64,000 nt of DNA, taken from positions 1,736,001 through 1,800,000 of the forward strand of contig NZ_OY781472.1 in assembly GCF_963677035.1 (NCBI RefSeq), given 5' to 3'. Below, piece by piece: positions 27,997-37,143 of the stretch. The stretch's first letter is position 1, and each line of letters begins with the position of its first letter. The stretch is from an uncultured Hyphomonas sp. Lineage in GTDB: Bacteria > Pseudomonadota > Alphaproteobacteria > Caulobacterales > Hyphomonadaceae. Under the pieces are notes generated by a model. It was not told where the DNA came from. It did not search any database and saw only the letters and a program-made list of their open reading frames with translations. Made by a program: the position numbers and the translations under genes.

Positions 27997-29877
27997 TCAG
28001 TTCCGGATCTTCGCCGTATACCAGCGCTCTATGTCATCTTCGAGAATCGACAGCGGCCGCGGGCCACCGGTGAGGATCGTGTCATGGAACTCCACGAAGT
28101 CGAAGTCGGGGCCCAGCACCCGTTCGGCCCGCTCACGCAGGTCCAGCATCCGCTTGCGTCCGACCCAGTAGGCCGCGGCCTGTCCGGGCCACACAGCGTA
28201 GCGGTCCACTTCCTGCGCCATCAGGCCTTCCGGCTGGCCTGTGACGGTGACGAGATAGTCGATCGCTTCCTGCCGGCTCCAGTGCATGCTGTGGATGCCG
28301 GTATCGGCGACCAGGCGCGCGGCGCGGAACAACAGAGACTGGAGATAGCCAATCCTGGCCAGCGGATCGTCATGGTATAGTCCGATATCGTCCGCCAGAG
28401 TCTCGGCATAAACGCCCCAGCCCTCGCCATAGGCAACGTTCCAGATCATCTGGCGGATGAGGGGCAGGTGGGCGGTCTCGGCCGTCAGCGCACTTTCCAG
28501 ATGGTGACCGGGCACGGTCTCGTGGAACACCAGCGTCGCCAGCGTGAAGGCCGGCCAATCCGTCATGTTGGAGAGATTGATTTCGAACAGGCCCGGCGCG
28601 GACCCGTTCGCCGGAGCCGCAGAATAGAAGGCGGACGGGGCGGACGCTTCAAGGAATTCCGGCACCGCGCGCAAGGCCACTTTCGTGCGCGGCACGGTCG
28701 ACACGATGCTGGGCAGGGCAGCTTCGGCCTTGTCCAGATAGGTCTGCATAAGGGCCAGGAGGGCGGCATGGCCTTCCGGTGTTGCCTCGAAGATCTGGTC
28801 CGGTTCGGCCGACAGCAGCGTCAGCCGTTCCGCCGCGCTGCCTTCGGTCAGCCCCGCCTCGAACAGAGCAAGATCCAGTTCCGCCGTGAGCCGGTCCACT
28901 TCGGTGAGGCCCAGCGCATGCAGCGCCTCGGCGGAGACACCCTGGTCGGTATAAGCTTGCAGCGCCGCCTGATAATAAGCGGCCCCATCCGGTTGCTGCC
29001 ACACGCCCGGCTGGGACGGCGCGTCGGCCTGCAGGCGTGTGAACGCCTCGGCGAGGTGCAGGTAAGCGGGCTGGATCTCGTCCCTGACAAGGCGTTTTGC
29101 CCGGGCCAGAATGTCCCCGGCCTCTTCGAGGTTGAGATCCTCCGGCCCGGCGAGCTGGCTTTCCAGCGTCGTGATCAGAACATGCGTATCGGCTGGCCCT
29201 TCGGCGAATTTCAGGGCGACGTCCCGCATGCGTCCCAGGATGAAGTCCGGTGGCACGATTCCGGATTTTGCGTCGGCTTCCAGGCGCCGGCGCTCGTCTT
29301 CCATCGCGTCTGCAAACTGGGCGAGCCGGTCGACATAGGCACGCGCTTCGGCGGCTGTCCGCACCGGATGGGCGCGGCTGAGCAGGTCCGGCACATCGAT
29401 ATAGGCGCCGCGCATATGGTCCATCACATAGGGATAGGAAACGCCCAGGCCTGTCTGGCCGTGGCCTGACACGAACAGGGATTCTGCTGTCTCGTATGCT
29501 GCTGTCACAGTATCGAGATGACGGGCCTGCGGGCTGCCTTCAGCGGGGCGGGGCGTTACGGCCAATGCTTCAAGGATTTCCAGCCGGCTGACCCGGCGGC
29601 GCTCATAGGCAGCCTGTGACCGGTCCGTCAGGTAGCGGTTGAAGGGGTAACCGACCGCGTCTTCCGTCAGGCCCAGCCGGGTGGCGAGTTCCGGATCGGC
29701 CGCCAGTTCGGTCATGGCGATCGATTGCAGAGTCTGATCCACTTCGCGGGCGATGCGCCGGGGTGTACCTGCATCATCGACCTGCGGACCGCAGGCCGCA
29801 AGCGATGCCCCGGCGGCGAGGCCCGCCAGCACGGTGCGGCGCCGGATGAGAAAACGCGTGTCAGACGTGGATTTCAT
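27997..29877 (-). CDS. DUF885 family lipoprotein, putative zinc metallohydrolase
   Basis: The 626-residue protein has a Tat-like twin-arginine signal (IRRRTVLAGLAAGASL) ending in a lipobox LAAC, so it is predicted to be exported folded and lipid-anchored. The DUF885 family signature VFHETVPGHH is near residue 450, with the HExxxH-like metal site, and AYGEGWGVYAE follows. These proteins are probable peptidases or hydrolases. ATG 29877 is chosen over an upstream in-frame 29985 because it directly precedes the signal. It is divergent from sapC. Confidence 0.9.
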   Translation of the reverse strand: MKSTSDTRFLIRRRTVLAGLAAGASLAACGPQVDDAGTPRRIAREVDQTLQSIAMTELAADPELATRLGLTEDAVGYPFNRYLTDRSQAAYERRRVSRLEILEALAVTPRPAEGSPQARHLDTVTAAYETAESLFVSGHGQTGLGVSYPYVMDHMRGAYIDVPDLLSRAHPVRTAAEARAYVDRLAQFADAMEDERRRLEADAKSGIVPPDFILGRMRDVALKFAEGPADTHVLITTLESQLAGPEDLNLEEAGDILARAKRLVRDEIQPAYLHLAEAFTRLQADAPSQPGVWQQPDGAAYYQAALQAYTDQGVSAEALHALGLTEVDRLTAELDLALFEAGLTEGSAAERLTLLSAEPDQIFEATPEGHAALLALMQTYLDKAEAALPSIVSTVPRTKVALRAVPEFLEASAPSAFYSAAPANGSAPGLFEINLSNMTDWPAFTLATLVFHETVPGHHLESALTAETAHLPLIRQMIWNVAYGEGWGVYAETLADDIGLYHDDPLARIGYLQSLLFRAARLVADTGIHSMHWSRQEAIDYLVTVTGQPEGLMAQEVDRYAVWPGQAAAYWVGRKRMLDLRERAERVLGPDFDFVEFHDTILTGGPRPLSILEDDIERWYTAKIRN

Positions 29878-29987
29878 GACGGTTTCTTCACTCCGTAATG
29901 ACTGCAGTTCAGGCTGGTTCGGGAGTTGTAGCCAGTGTTTATTTCCGGTAGGCAAACGCCCACCTATCTCAGATCGGAGAGACACAC

Positions 29988-30788
29988 GTGAACACGCCTT
30001 CCGCAGCAGGCCAACCGGCCCTTACAGGCCAGGTCCTTTTCTACAAGCAGCCCCAGCCGCTGTCTCTGGAAGATCATGCCGGTCTCGGCGTCAAGCAGAT
30101 CGACCAGCCGTTCGACTTCATGCGCGAAGCGCACGCCATGCCGGTCACGGTAACGGAGTTCGGCATGTGCGCCGGCTCCTATCCGGTGATCTTCGTCGGT
30201 GACGACCGGACGCCAGTCACTGTCATGGGCATCCGCCAGGGCCAGAACCTTTACATAGATGAAGACGGCCGCGTGGCGGATGACTATTACGTACCGGCCT
30301 TTGCCCGCCGGTATCCGTTCGTGTTTGCGTCGGACGACAAGTCTGACCGGCTGGTCCTGTGCGTCGACCGCGAGGCACCGATGGTGACCAACCAGCCGGA
30401 AGTGCCATTCTTTGAAAACGGCCAGCCGAGCAAGTTCACCAACGATGCTGTTGAATTCTGCAAGGAATTCGAACGCCAGCGCCGCGCGACGACCGATTTC
30501 GTCAAGATGATCCGCGATTTTGACCTGTTCGAGCAGAAAACGGTCAACTTCCAGCCGCGCAATCCGGACGGTACTGAAGCTGGCCCGCCGCAAAAGGTTG
30601 CCGACTATTGGGCAGTGTCCGATGAGCGCCTGAACCAGCTTTCGGACGAGAAATACCTTGAATTGCGGGCCAATGGTGCCCTGGGCGCGATTTACGCGCA
30701 CATGGTTTCGCTGATGAACTGGCAGCGGATCATCCAGCGTGCCATACGCACGCCTGCGCCAGAGGCCCCGCAGCCGGCAAACGCTTGA
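29988..30788 (+). CDS. SapC family protein
   Basis: This 266-residue protein starts at GTG 29988 after GGAGAGAC. It matches the SapC family (S-layer related, first named in Campylobacter): LSLEDHAGLGVKQID, then FMREAHAMPVTVTEFGMCAG, and DDYYVPAFARRYPFVF in the core. No signal peptide is present. In alphaproteobacteria such genes often sit near TonB-dependent receptors; here the neighbour is a DUF885 hydrolase. A terminator follows. Confidence 0.88.
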   Translation: MNTPSAAGQPALTGQVLFYKQPQPLSLEDHAGLGVKQIDQPFDFMREAHAMPVTVTEFGMCAGSYPVIFVGDDRTPVTVMGIRQGQNLYIDEDGRVADDYYVPAFARRYPFVFASDDKSDRLVLCVDREAPMVTNQPEVPFFENGQPSKFTNDAVEFCKEFERQRRATTDFVKMIRDFDLFEQKTVNFQPRNPDGTEAGPPQKVADYWAVSDERLNQLSDEKYLELRANGALGAIYAHMVSLMNWQRIIQRAIRTPAPEAPQPANA

Positions 30789-30813
30789 TTTTCTGCGTAA
30801 GCGCGACAGATCA

Positions 30814-30839
30814 GAGGCGGCCTGCGGGCCGCCTTTTTT
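30814..30839 (+). terminator. Intrinsic terminator after sapC
   Basis: GGCGGCC (30816-30822) and GGCCGCC (30827-30833) form a perfect 7-bp stem with loop TGCG, followed by TTTTTT at 30834-30839. This is a strong rho-independent terminator for sapC. Confidence 0.92.
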
Positions 30840-30889
30840 CATGAAGGCAAGGGTGCGTCGGGCTGACACATTTGCCATCACGCTTACGC

Positions 30890-30931
30890 GAGGCCCTTCT
30901 GTCAGCGCCTGTTTGCAGGCATATGGGCCTC
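30890..30931 (+). promoter_or_regulatory. Two-tier hairpin in the dsbD leader
   Basis: GAGGCCC (30890-30896) pairs with GGGCCTC (30925-30931), and inside it GCCTG (30907-30911) pairs with CAGGC (30916-30920). The fold ends 25 bases before the dsbD ATG. No T-run follows, so a leader element or protein site is plausible, but no known riboswitch class is recognised. Confidence 0.35.
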
Positions 30932-30956
30932 AACTCCAAGAAACCGGATCTGCCCC

Positions 30957-33047
30957 ATGAAGTTATCCGCCTGTCTTGCCGCGCTGTTCGGCGCCATTCT
31001 GTTCATGCTGCCGGCTGCGGCCGCACCGGTCGATGCGGGCCATGCGCGGGTTGAGCTGATCTCGGAACGCGATGCCGCGCTGCCGGGCGAAACGATCTAT
31101 GCCGCGCTGAAAATGGATCTCGACAATGGCTGGCATGTCTACTGGCTGAATGCCGGGGATGCGGGCCTGCCGCCGCAGGTCATCGCTCAGCCCGGCAGCG
31201 ATGTCGGCGCCGATGCCATTGGCGACATTGTCTGGCCGTTGCCGCACCTTCTTCCGGTCGTGGAAGGGGAGATCATGGACTATGGCTACAATGACGAGGT
31301 TGTTTTTCCGTTCCCGGTCACCATTCCCAAAGATGCGATGGGGCCGGTCACGCTGGACGTCGTGGCCGACTATCTGATCTGCAAGGATACCTGTGTGCCC
31401 GAACAGGCGCATGTGAAGCTGAAGCTGGAAACCGACCAGGCGGTGGCGAACACTCGCGATGGCGAATTGATAGGCAAGTGGATCGCGAAAAGCGACGTTC
31501 CGTTCCCAGGCGAGGCGCGGGTCCTGAAGAAGGATCTCGACTGGACGCTCAGCCTCCGCCTCGACGGCGGCTTCGGCAAGGTTCACGCGATCCGCTTCTT
31601 CCCGTTCGGGCACGATATCGTGCACCCCGCGGCCCAGCCGTTGGAACTTGGGCGTCACGGGGCCACCTTGTCGCTCAGCGCAGCGGACAGCACCGCCATC
31701 TCGAAGCCGCTGGAAGGCGTCATCGTGATCGAGCAGGAGGATGGCACCCGCACTGGCTATGAGATCCGTGCCGCCGAAGGCGCGCCGCTGCCGGATACGT
31801 CCGGTCTCGGCCCGGCAGGGGGGATGGCCGGCCTTCAGGTCGCGGCCTGGAAGCTGATCCTGCTGGCCATCCTGGGCGGCCTGATCCTCAATCTGATGCC
31901 GTGTGTGTTGCCTGTCCTGTCGATGAAGGCGTTCGGCATGGTGTCCGCCGTGGCGAGCGGCCACGCCGGGGAAGTCCGCCGTCATGGCATCTGGTACACG
32001 GCCGGCGTGCTGGTATCCTTTGGCGTTCTGGCGGCGATCATCGTTGCCCTGCGCGCTGCGACGGGGCCGGTCACGCTGGGCTTCCAGCTGCAGAACGCGC
32101 CGGTTGTCGCCATCCTTGTCCTCGTCATGTTTGCCGTCGGCCTCTGGCTGATGGGCATGTTCGAACTGGGAACCTCGCTGCAGAATCTGGGCTCCGGTCT
32201 GGCGGACCGGGATGGGGATGCCGGTGCCTTTTTCACGGGCGTACTGGCCGCTGTGGTTGGCTCACCCTGTGTCGGGCCGTTCCTTGGCGCGGCGCTTGGT
32301 GCCGTGATGGGCCATTCGGCTCCGGTCGTGTTCGCTTTCTTCCTCGCCATGGGCTTTGGTCTGGCGTTGCCCTTCCTTGTGCTGAGTTTCGTGCCGAACC
32401 TCTACAAATTGCTGCCGCGGCCCGGGAAGTGGATGGACACGCTGAAGCAGTTCTTTGCGTTCCCGATGTTCCTGACAGCTGCCTGGCTGGCCAAAGTGCT
32501 GGGCGATCTCGCCGGGTCGGGCGTTGTTGCATGGACAGCGGCCGGTGCTGTCGCGATCGCGTTTGCAGCATGGCTGTGGCAGCGTGAGGCACGTCTTCCG
32601 CGCATTCTGGCCGTTGTTGCTTTGGGGCTTGCTGTCTTTGGGGTCGCAGAGCGGGCCATGGCGCCCGCGCCGGCCCTGGGCGCATCGTCCGCCTATGCCG
32701 CGAAATACGAGGCCGAACCGTGGAGCGCGAGCCGGGTGCAGTCCCTGGTCGCCGAGGGCCGGCCTGTTTTCGTGGATTTTACGGCCAGCTGGTGCGCCAC
32801 CTGTCAGGTGAACAAGGCAACGACCCTGAAGTCGAAGGCTGTGCACGATTTCTTTGCGGCCAATGATGTGGCCTTCCTGGTGGCTGATTTCACCCGCAAG
32901 GACCCGGCCATCGCTGCAGAGCTGGCGCGGCATCAGCGCGCAGGCGTTCCGATGTATCTGTGGTATCCTGCCGGTTCGGACGTGCCGCAGGTCCTGCCTG
33001 AGATCCTCAATCAGGGGCTCGTCACCAGCCTGCCGCTTACCCCCTGA
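30957..33047 (+). CDS. DsbD-type thiol:disulfide interchange protein
   Basis: The 696-residue protein transfers electrons from cytosolic thioredoxin across the inner membrane. It has a signal peptide (to about PAAAAP), an N-terminal periplasmic domain with a Cys pair (CKDTC near residue 142), a central membrane domain of about eight helices with CVLPVLSMKAFG and SPCVGPFLGAALG (paired Cys near residues 316 and 439), and a C-terminal thioredoxin domain with WCATCQ at residues 612-617. This order matches the DsbD/ScsB class. It is followed by a redoxin gene, consistent with a shared operon. Confidence 0.92.
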   Translation: MKLSACLAALFGAILFMLPAAAAPVDAGHARVELISERDAALPGETIYAALKMDLDNGWHVYWLNAGDAGLPPQVIAQPGSDVGADAIGDIVWPLPHLLPVVEGEIMDYGYNDEVVFPFPVTIPKDAMGPVTLDVVADYLICKDTCVPEQAHVKLKLETDQAVANTRDGELIGKWIAKSDVPFPGEARVLKKDLDWTLSLRLDGGFGKVHAIRFFPFGHDIVHPAAQPLELGRHGATLSLSAADSTAISKPLEGVIVIEQEDGTRTGYEIRAAEGAPLPDTSGLGPAGGMAGLQVAAWKLILLAILGGLILNLMPCVLPVLSMKAFGMVSAVASGHAGEVRRHGIWYTAGVLVSFGVLAAIIVALRAATGPVTLGFQLQNAPVVAILVLVMFAVGLWLMGMFELGTSLQNLGSGLADRDGDAGAFFTGVLAAVVGSPCVGPFLGAALGAVMGHSAPVVFAFFLAMGFGLALPFLVLSFVPNLYKLLPRPGKWMDTLKQFFAFPMFLTAAWLAKVLGDLAGSGVVAWTAAGAVAIAFAAWLWQREARLPRILAVVALGLAVFGVAERAMAPAPALGASSAYAAKYEAEPWSASRVQSLVAEGRPVFVDFTASWCATCQVNKATTLKSKAVHDFFAANDVAFLVADFTRKDPAIAAELARHQRAGVPMYLWYPAGSDVPQVLPEILNQGLVTSLPLTP

Positions 33048-33081
33048 GGGCCTGCCGGGACACGAAGGAAGATAAAGACGG

Positions 33082-33732
33082 ATGATCACGATCAATCGGC
33101 GAAATCTGTCGCTGGCCGCCGGTATGGCGGCGGCGGTCGCGTTGACGGCCGGGGCATTGATCGCCTCCACAGCGCATGTGGATTCCGGCCTGCCGGTTGG
33201 CCGCCCGGCGCCCGATTTTACTGTCACGGATTCGAATGGAGACCCGGTCTCCCTGTCCGACTTCGCTGGCCGCACCGTCGTGCTGGAATGGACGAATGAG
33301 AGCTGCCCCTTTGTGCGCAAGCATTATGCCCAGCCGCCCGGCAACATGCAGGGCCTGCAGGCGGATGCCGATGCAGACGGGACTGTCTGGCTGACGGTGA
33401 TCTCATCGGCGCCTGGCAAACAGGGCTATGTCGACGGGCCTGCGGCAAATCAGTGGGCGGAAGAGCGTGGTGCCAGCCCGGCGCATGTGCTGCTGGATGC
33501 GGATGGCGCACTCGGGCAGCTCTATCAGGCGAAGACCACGCCGCAGATGTTTATCATCGGTCCGAAAGGGCAGGTGGTTTATCGGGGCGCCATCGACTCG
33601 GCGGCCTCAGCCAATGTGGCCGACATCGCATCTGCCACCAATTATGTCCGCGAGGCACTGACCAGCCTTTCAGCGGAAGAGCCAATCAGTGTCAGTTCCA
33701 CAAAGCCCTATGGTTGTTCGGTGAAATATTAG
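33082..33732 (+). CDS. Redoxin (AhpC/TSA or TlpA-like) protein
   Basis: The 216-residue protein has an N-terminal signal anchor (ALTAGALIASTAHV) and a redoxin domain: PVGRPAPDFTVTDSNGDPVSL, then WTNESCPFVRKHY with a single Cys, and TTPQMFIIGPKGQVVYRG. Only one other cysteine is visible, in GCSVKY at the extreme C-terminus. There is no CxxC, so it is not a classic thioredoxin. The dsbD neighbour 35 bases upstream suggests it receives electrons from it or protects envelope thiols. Confidence 0.85.
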   Translation: MITINRRNLSLAAGMAAAVALTAGALIASTAHVDSGLPVGRPAPDFTVTDSNGDPVSLSDFAGRTVVLEWTNESCPFVRKHYAQPPGNMQGLQADADADGTVWLTVISSAPGKQGYVDGPAANQWAEERGASPAHVLLDADGALGQLYQAKTTPQMFIIGPKGQVVYRGAIDSAASANVADIASATNYVREALTSLSAEEPISVSSTKPYGCSVKY

Positions 33733-33792
33733 GGCCTCCTGGCGCAATTACCCCATTGATCCATGCGGCACACCGCCCTAAAGGCGCGCGTC

Positions 33793-34284
33793 ATGCTTCA
33801 GATTGTGCCCGAAACCCCAGCCCTGCATGCCGAAGCGATCGAAGACCTCTTCGACCGGACCTTCGGCCCCGGCCACTTTGCCAAGACGGCCGAGCGGCTG
33901 CGCGAATATTCCCGCTCGTTGCCGGAGGTCAATCGCGTCGCCGTGCTGGACGGGCAGGTGATCGCCGTTTGCCGTGTCTGGCCGCTGGCCGTTGGGCCTG
34001 CCCGCGACCGGGCGCTGTTCTACGGGCCGGTCGCCGTTGCACCGTCGCACCGGGGCAGCCGCCTTGGCCTGACCGTGACAGGCGAGGCGCTGGAGGCCGG
34101 AAAAGCCGCAGGCTGGCCCGCCGCGATCCTGATCGGCGCGCCGTCCTATTTCGGCGAGATCGGATTTACCGTCACGCCGAAGAACCAGTTGCTGTTTTCC
34201 GGCCCGCAGGATCAGGCCCGCGTCATGGTGAAAGACCTCGCCGGCGATGCCAGCAAGCTGTCGGGCCTTGTGACCGCGCCTTAA
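33793..34284 (+). CDS. GNAT family N-acetyltransferase
   Basis: The 163-residue protein matches the YhbS-like GNAT branch: an N-terminal segment PALHAEAIEDLFDRTFGPGHF, then FYGPVAVAPSHRGSRLGL with the acetyl-CoA motif near residue 85-95, and AILIGAPSYFGEIGFT. ATG 33793 is preceded by AAGG; an in-frame ATG 33763 lacks a ribosome site. Its end overlaps the convergent MAPEG gene by four bases. Confidence 0.85.
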   Translation: MLQIVPETPALHAEAIEDLFDRTFGPGHFAKTAERLREYSRSLPEVNRVAVLDGQVIAVCRVWPLAVGPARDRALFYGPVAVAPSHRGSRLGLTVTGEALEAGKAAGWPAAILIGAPSYFGEIGFTVTPKNQLLFSGPQDQARVMVKDLAGDASKLSGLVTAP

Positions 34285-34673
34285 GCCACCGCGTACCAGA
34301 TGCAGGCACCGGTCGTGACCAGCATAACGATCAGCGTGATCAGCGTGCCAAACATGCGGCCCGGGCTGCTGCCGGATGAGCCGCCAAGCCCGATGGCATG
34401 CAGGATCCGTCCGATCAGGAAGCCCGCACCAAGGCCATGGATCAGCAGGACCGGGGCCGACAGGGCGCCGAGCCCGATCAGGCCGAGCAGCACGACCGGC
34501 ACATCCTCTACCGCATTGCCCTGAACGCGCAGGCTGCGCTGCAACGGTTCATTGCCGCCATCGCCGAAGCCGACCTTGTGCTTGGTTCGCACCCGCCCGA
34601 CATTCGCCTTCAGTACCAGCATGAACAGGCAGAATAGACCGGCATAAAGCACGGCCGCTTGCATGGATGTCAT
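34281..34673 (-). CDS. MAPEG family membrane protein
   Basis: The 130-residue protein has four predicted membrane helices and the MAPEG motif NVGRVRTKHKVGFGDGG followed by EPLQRSLRVQGNAVEDVPVVLL. Microsomal glutathione transferase-like and related proteins share this fold. The role in bacteria is unknown. GGGAGGA lies 7 bases before ATG 34673, but it is also one arm of a 7-bp hairpin (34681-34700). Confidence 0.9.
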   Translation of the reverse strand: MTSMQAAVLYAGLFCLFMLVLKANVGRVRTKHKVGFGDGGNEPLQRSLRVQGNAVEDVPVVLLGLIGLGALSAPVLLIHGLGAGFLIGRILHAIGLGGSSGSSPGRMFGTLITLIVMLVTTGACIWYAVA

Positions 34674-34680
34674 TTATCAG

Positions 34681-34700
34681 TCCTCCCTTTATGGGGAGGA
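34681..34700 (-). promoter_or_regulatory. Hairpin that can mask the MAPEG ribosome site
   Basis: TCCTCCC (34681-34687) and GGGAGGA (34694-34700) pair perfectly around TTTATG. In the minus-strand transcript the 3' arm is the GGGAGGA Shine-Dalgarno of the MAPEG gene, so the stem could limit translation start. Confidence 0.4.
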
Positions 34701-34735
34701 GCATAAGCTGGTTTGCCTGGCTTGCGGAAGTGATT

Positions 34736-35782
34736 TCAGAAACAGTCCGCCACCTCAGCGATCCAGGCCTGGACCGCTTCCTTGGCTTCCAGCGGGGATT
34801 TGCCGTGGCGGATGAGGATCAGGTCCTTCTCCGGTACGAGAACCGTATACTGACCTTCATAGCCGTTGCAGGAGAAGCTGCCGGGGCCTGCCATGCCCAG
34901 CCACCAATGGGCGCCATAGCCAAGCGTTTCGGTCTTTGGCACCGCCGGCGTGGGTGTGCGGGCATAATCCACCCAGCCCTCCGGCAGGATGCGGGTGCCA
35001 TCCCAGACTCCGCCGCGCAGATAGAGCAGGCCGAAACGGGCAAAGTCCCGCGCGGTGCAATAGCAGAAGGACGAGCCAATAAACGTCCCGGCGGCGTCGA
35101 ACTTCGGAAGGGGGGAGCGCATGCCGATGGGGGTGAACAATTCCCGGAACATGAAGTTGCGGAAATTGTCCGCATCGCCGCCGAGCGCCCGGCCAGCGCA
35201 GCGGGCGACGATATTCGACGTGCCGCTCGAATAGCTCCAGAACGTGTCCGGATCATGCTCCAGTGGCTGGTTCGCGGCATAGGCGGCGACGTCCAGCTGT
35301 CCGCTGCCGAACAGCATTTCGATGACATCGGAGACCGAGCCCGGCACATAGTCCTCGACGAATTTCAGCCCGCTGGACATACGCAGCAATATGTCCAGCG
35401 TGATCGCGCCGCGCGGATCGTCCGCTGCCTGCCATTCCGGCACGTCCGCCGGAGCGTGAATGTCGATCCTGCCGTCGCGCACGAGAATGCCGATGAGTGC
35501 CTGTGTGATCGATTTCGCTTCCGACCAGGAGGGGAAGGTGCTGCCCGGCGTGAAATCGCGCCAATAACGCTCCGCCACGATCTGGCCGCTCTGAACGGCA
35601 AGGAAGGCGTGGGTCTCGCCCATCGTCTCCGGGGCCGGGTCTGCGAAGGCGCGGTCCAGCAGACTGGTCAGCCGCGCCGTGTCGGTGCCCGGGGCAGGCG
35701 GGCTTTCCGGCCAGGCCTGTGTCGGCCAGACAACGCCGTCTGGTTGGGCAGGCAGAGAAGGCAGGGGATGATCGAACGGCAT
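34736..35782 (-). CDS. Class C beta-lactamase-like serine hydrolase
   Basis: This 348-residue protein has the beta-lactamase/penicillin-binding fold: catalytic SxxK as SEAK near residue 88 (TFPSWSEAKSITQALIG) and a YxS/N-type motif WSYSSGTSN. The third motif is probably in the ARTPTPAVPKTETLGYG to HWWLG region. No signal peptide is visible from ATG 35782, so it may be a cytoplasmic esterase-type member and not a true antibiotic-degrading enzyme. An upstream in-frame start at 35992 is unsupported. It diverges from the efflux pair. Confidence 0.87.
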   Translation of the reverse strand: MPFDHPLPSLPAQPDGVVWPTQAWPESPPAPGTDTARLTSLLDRAFADPAPETMGETHAFLAVQSGQIVAERYWRDFTPGSTFPSWSEAKSITQALIGILVRDGRIDIHAPADVPEWQAADDPRGAITLDILLRMSSGLKFVEDYVPGSVSDVIEMLFGSGQLDVAAYAANQPLEHDPDTFWSYSSGTSNIVARCAGRALGGDADNFRNFMFRELFTPIGMRSPLPKFDAAGTFIGSSFCYCTARDFARFGLLYLRGGVWDGTRILPEGWVDYARTPTPAVPKTETLGYGAHWWLGMAGPGSFSCNGYEGQYTVLVPEKDLILIRHGKSPLEAKEAVQAWIAEVADCF

Positions 35783-35903
35783 GGGGGAGTCTTCCAGTGT
35801 TTTGTGTTTCGCACAGCTAAACAGACGCCCGGGGCGGGATGCAAGAAGGGGGCTTGCCTGCCTTAGGGTCATGCGCCGATAAATGTGTAATGCGGAATAC
35901 AGA

Positions 35904-35921
35904 GACGGTTCGGAAACCGTC
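35904..35921. promoter_or_regulatory. 18-bp operator-like palindrome between serine hydrolase and efflux genes
   Basis: GACGGTT (35904-35910) and AACCGTC (35915-35921) are perfect reverse complements with CGGA between. The site lies in the 194-base divergent gap, 56 bases before the HlyD start and 120 bases before the hydrolase start. It suits a MarR or TetR-type dimer, but no regulator gene is in the window. Confidence 0.4.
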
Positions 35922-35976
35922 CACAACAGCCGCAAGGGAGCGAAACGGGCAGGGCCGCAAGGCCCCGGCAAGAGGT

Positions 35977-37143
35977 ATGGACGGAAACACACAGGTTACG
36001 CCGGACATTGAAACAATTCCGCCGGCGCACACGCCATTGCGGGCGCATCTGCGCAACCCGCGCGTTCGCCTGGGCCTTATCGCCGGGCTTGCTCTGCTGG
36101 TTCTACTGGGACTTGCCCGCTTCATCGCGGACCGGGCCGCCTATGTTTCGACCTCCGATGCGCGGATTGCGGCGGACATGATTGCCGTGTCGACGGACAT
36201 ATCCGGCAAGATCACATCGCAACGCGTCTCGGCGGGCGACATGGTGAAAGCGGGCGATATCCTGTACACGATCGACGAACGGGAGGCGGCCTACATACTG
36301 GCCGAATACCAGGCCGAAGCGGACCGGTTGCGGGCGCAGATCGCCCGGGAAGAGGCCCGTGTGGGGCTCGCCTCATCTAAAGCCGGCAGCGAAGTTGCCG
36401 CCCGGCGGGCAGGGACGCAGTCTGCCTCTGCCTCGGTTGAAGCGGCCCGCTCCAATCTGGAGACCGCCCAGCGGGATTACGACCGGACCAAAGGCCTGTT
36501 CGACCGGGGCCTGGTGCCGCAAAGCGCGCTGGACCAGTCTCTCAACGCGCTCGACACGGCACGCCAGGAATTGCTGCGCGCCGAGGCCGACCGCGACAGC
36601 GCCCGCGCGGAACAGCGCACAGCATCCATCCAGGGCAAGGAGGTGCGTCTGATCGAACTGGACCTCGGCGTCCTGCGCGCATCACTGCAACAGGCCGAGG
36701 CCCGCGTCGATGCCCAACGCGTGGTCGTGGAACAGCACACGATCCGTGCGCCCATCGACGGTGTGATCGACGAGCTGTTCTATGACACGGGCGAGCACTC
36801 GCTGCGCGGGTTCCGGGTTGCGCTGATGCATGACCCGGATGCGGTCTGGGTGTCTGCCAACATCAAGGAAACGGATATTCGCAAGATCGAGACCGGCGCA
36901 GATGTGCGTGTGAAAGTCGACAGCCATCCCGGTGCGAAGATCTCCGGCCACGTCACCCGGATCCACAATGCCACGCTGGCCGAGTCCGCGCTGATGCCGA
37001 ACCCGAACGCCAATGGTGTGTTCACCAAGATCACCCAGCGCATTACGGTGCGCATCGACCTAGACGATCCGGGCCTGCGCCTGCGGCCGGGCACGATGGT
37101 CACGGTTCGCATCCGCAAGCAGGCCGCTGAAGACGCGGCGTGA
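35977..37143 (+). CDS. HlyD/EmrA-type membrane fusion protein
   Basis: The 388-residue adaptor has one N-terminal membrane helix (about residues 27-47, LIAGLALLVLLGLARFI), a biotinyl-lipoyl-like hammerhead (YVSTSDARIAADMIAVSTDISG) and a long coiled-coil hairpin in the middle. The second lipoyl half is TIRAPIDGVIDELFYDTGE. It links an inner-membrane pump to an outer-membrane channel. ATG 35977 follows AAGAGGT; upstream in-frame ATGs lack ribosome sites. The stop overlaps the MFS start (GTGA). Confidence 0.92.
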   Translation: MDGNTQVTPDIETIPPAHTPLRAHLRNPRVRLGLIAGLALLVLLGLARFIADRAAYVSTSDARIAADMIAVSTDISGKITSQRVSAGDMVKAGDILYTIDEREAAYILAEYQAEADRLRAQIAREEARVGLASSKAGSEVAARRAGTQSASASVEAARSNLETAQRDYDRTKGLFDRGLVPQSALDQSLNALDTARQELLRAEADRDSARAEQRTASIQGKEVRLIELDLGVLRASLQQAEARVDAQRVVVEQHTIRAPIDGVIDELFYDTGEHSLRGFRVALMHDPDAVWVSANIKETDIRKIETGADVRVKVDSHPGAKISGHVTRIHNATLAESALMPNPNANGVFTKITQRITVRIDLDDPGLRLRPGTMVTVRIRKQAAEDAA

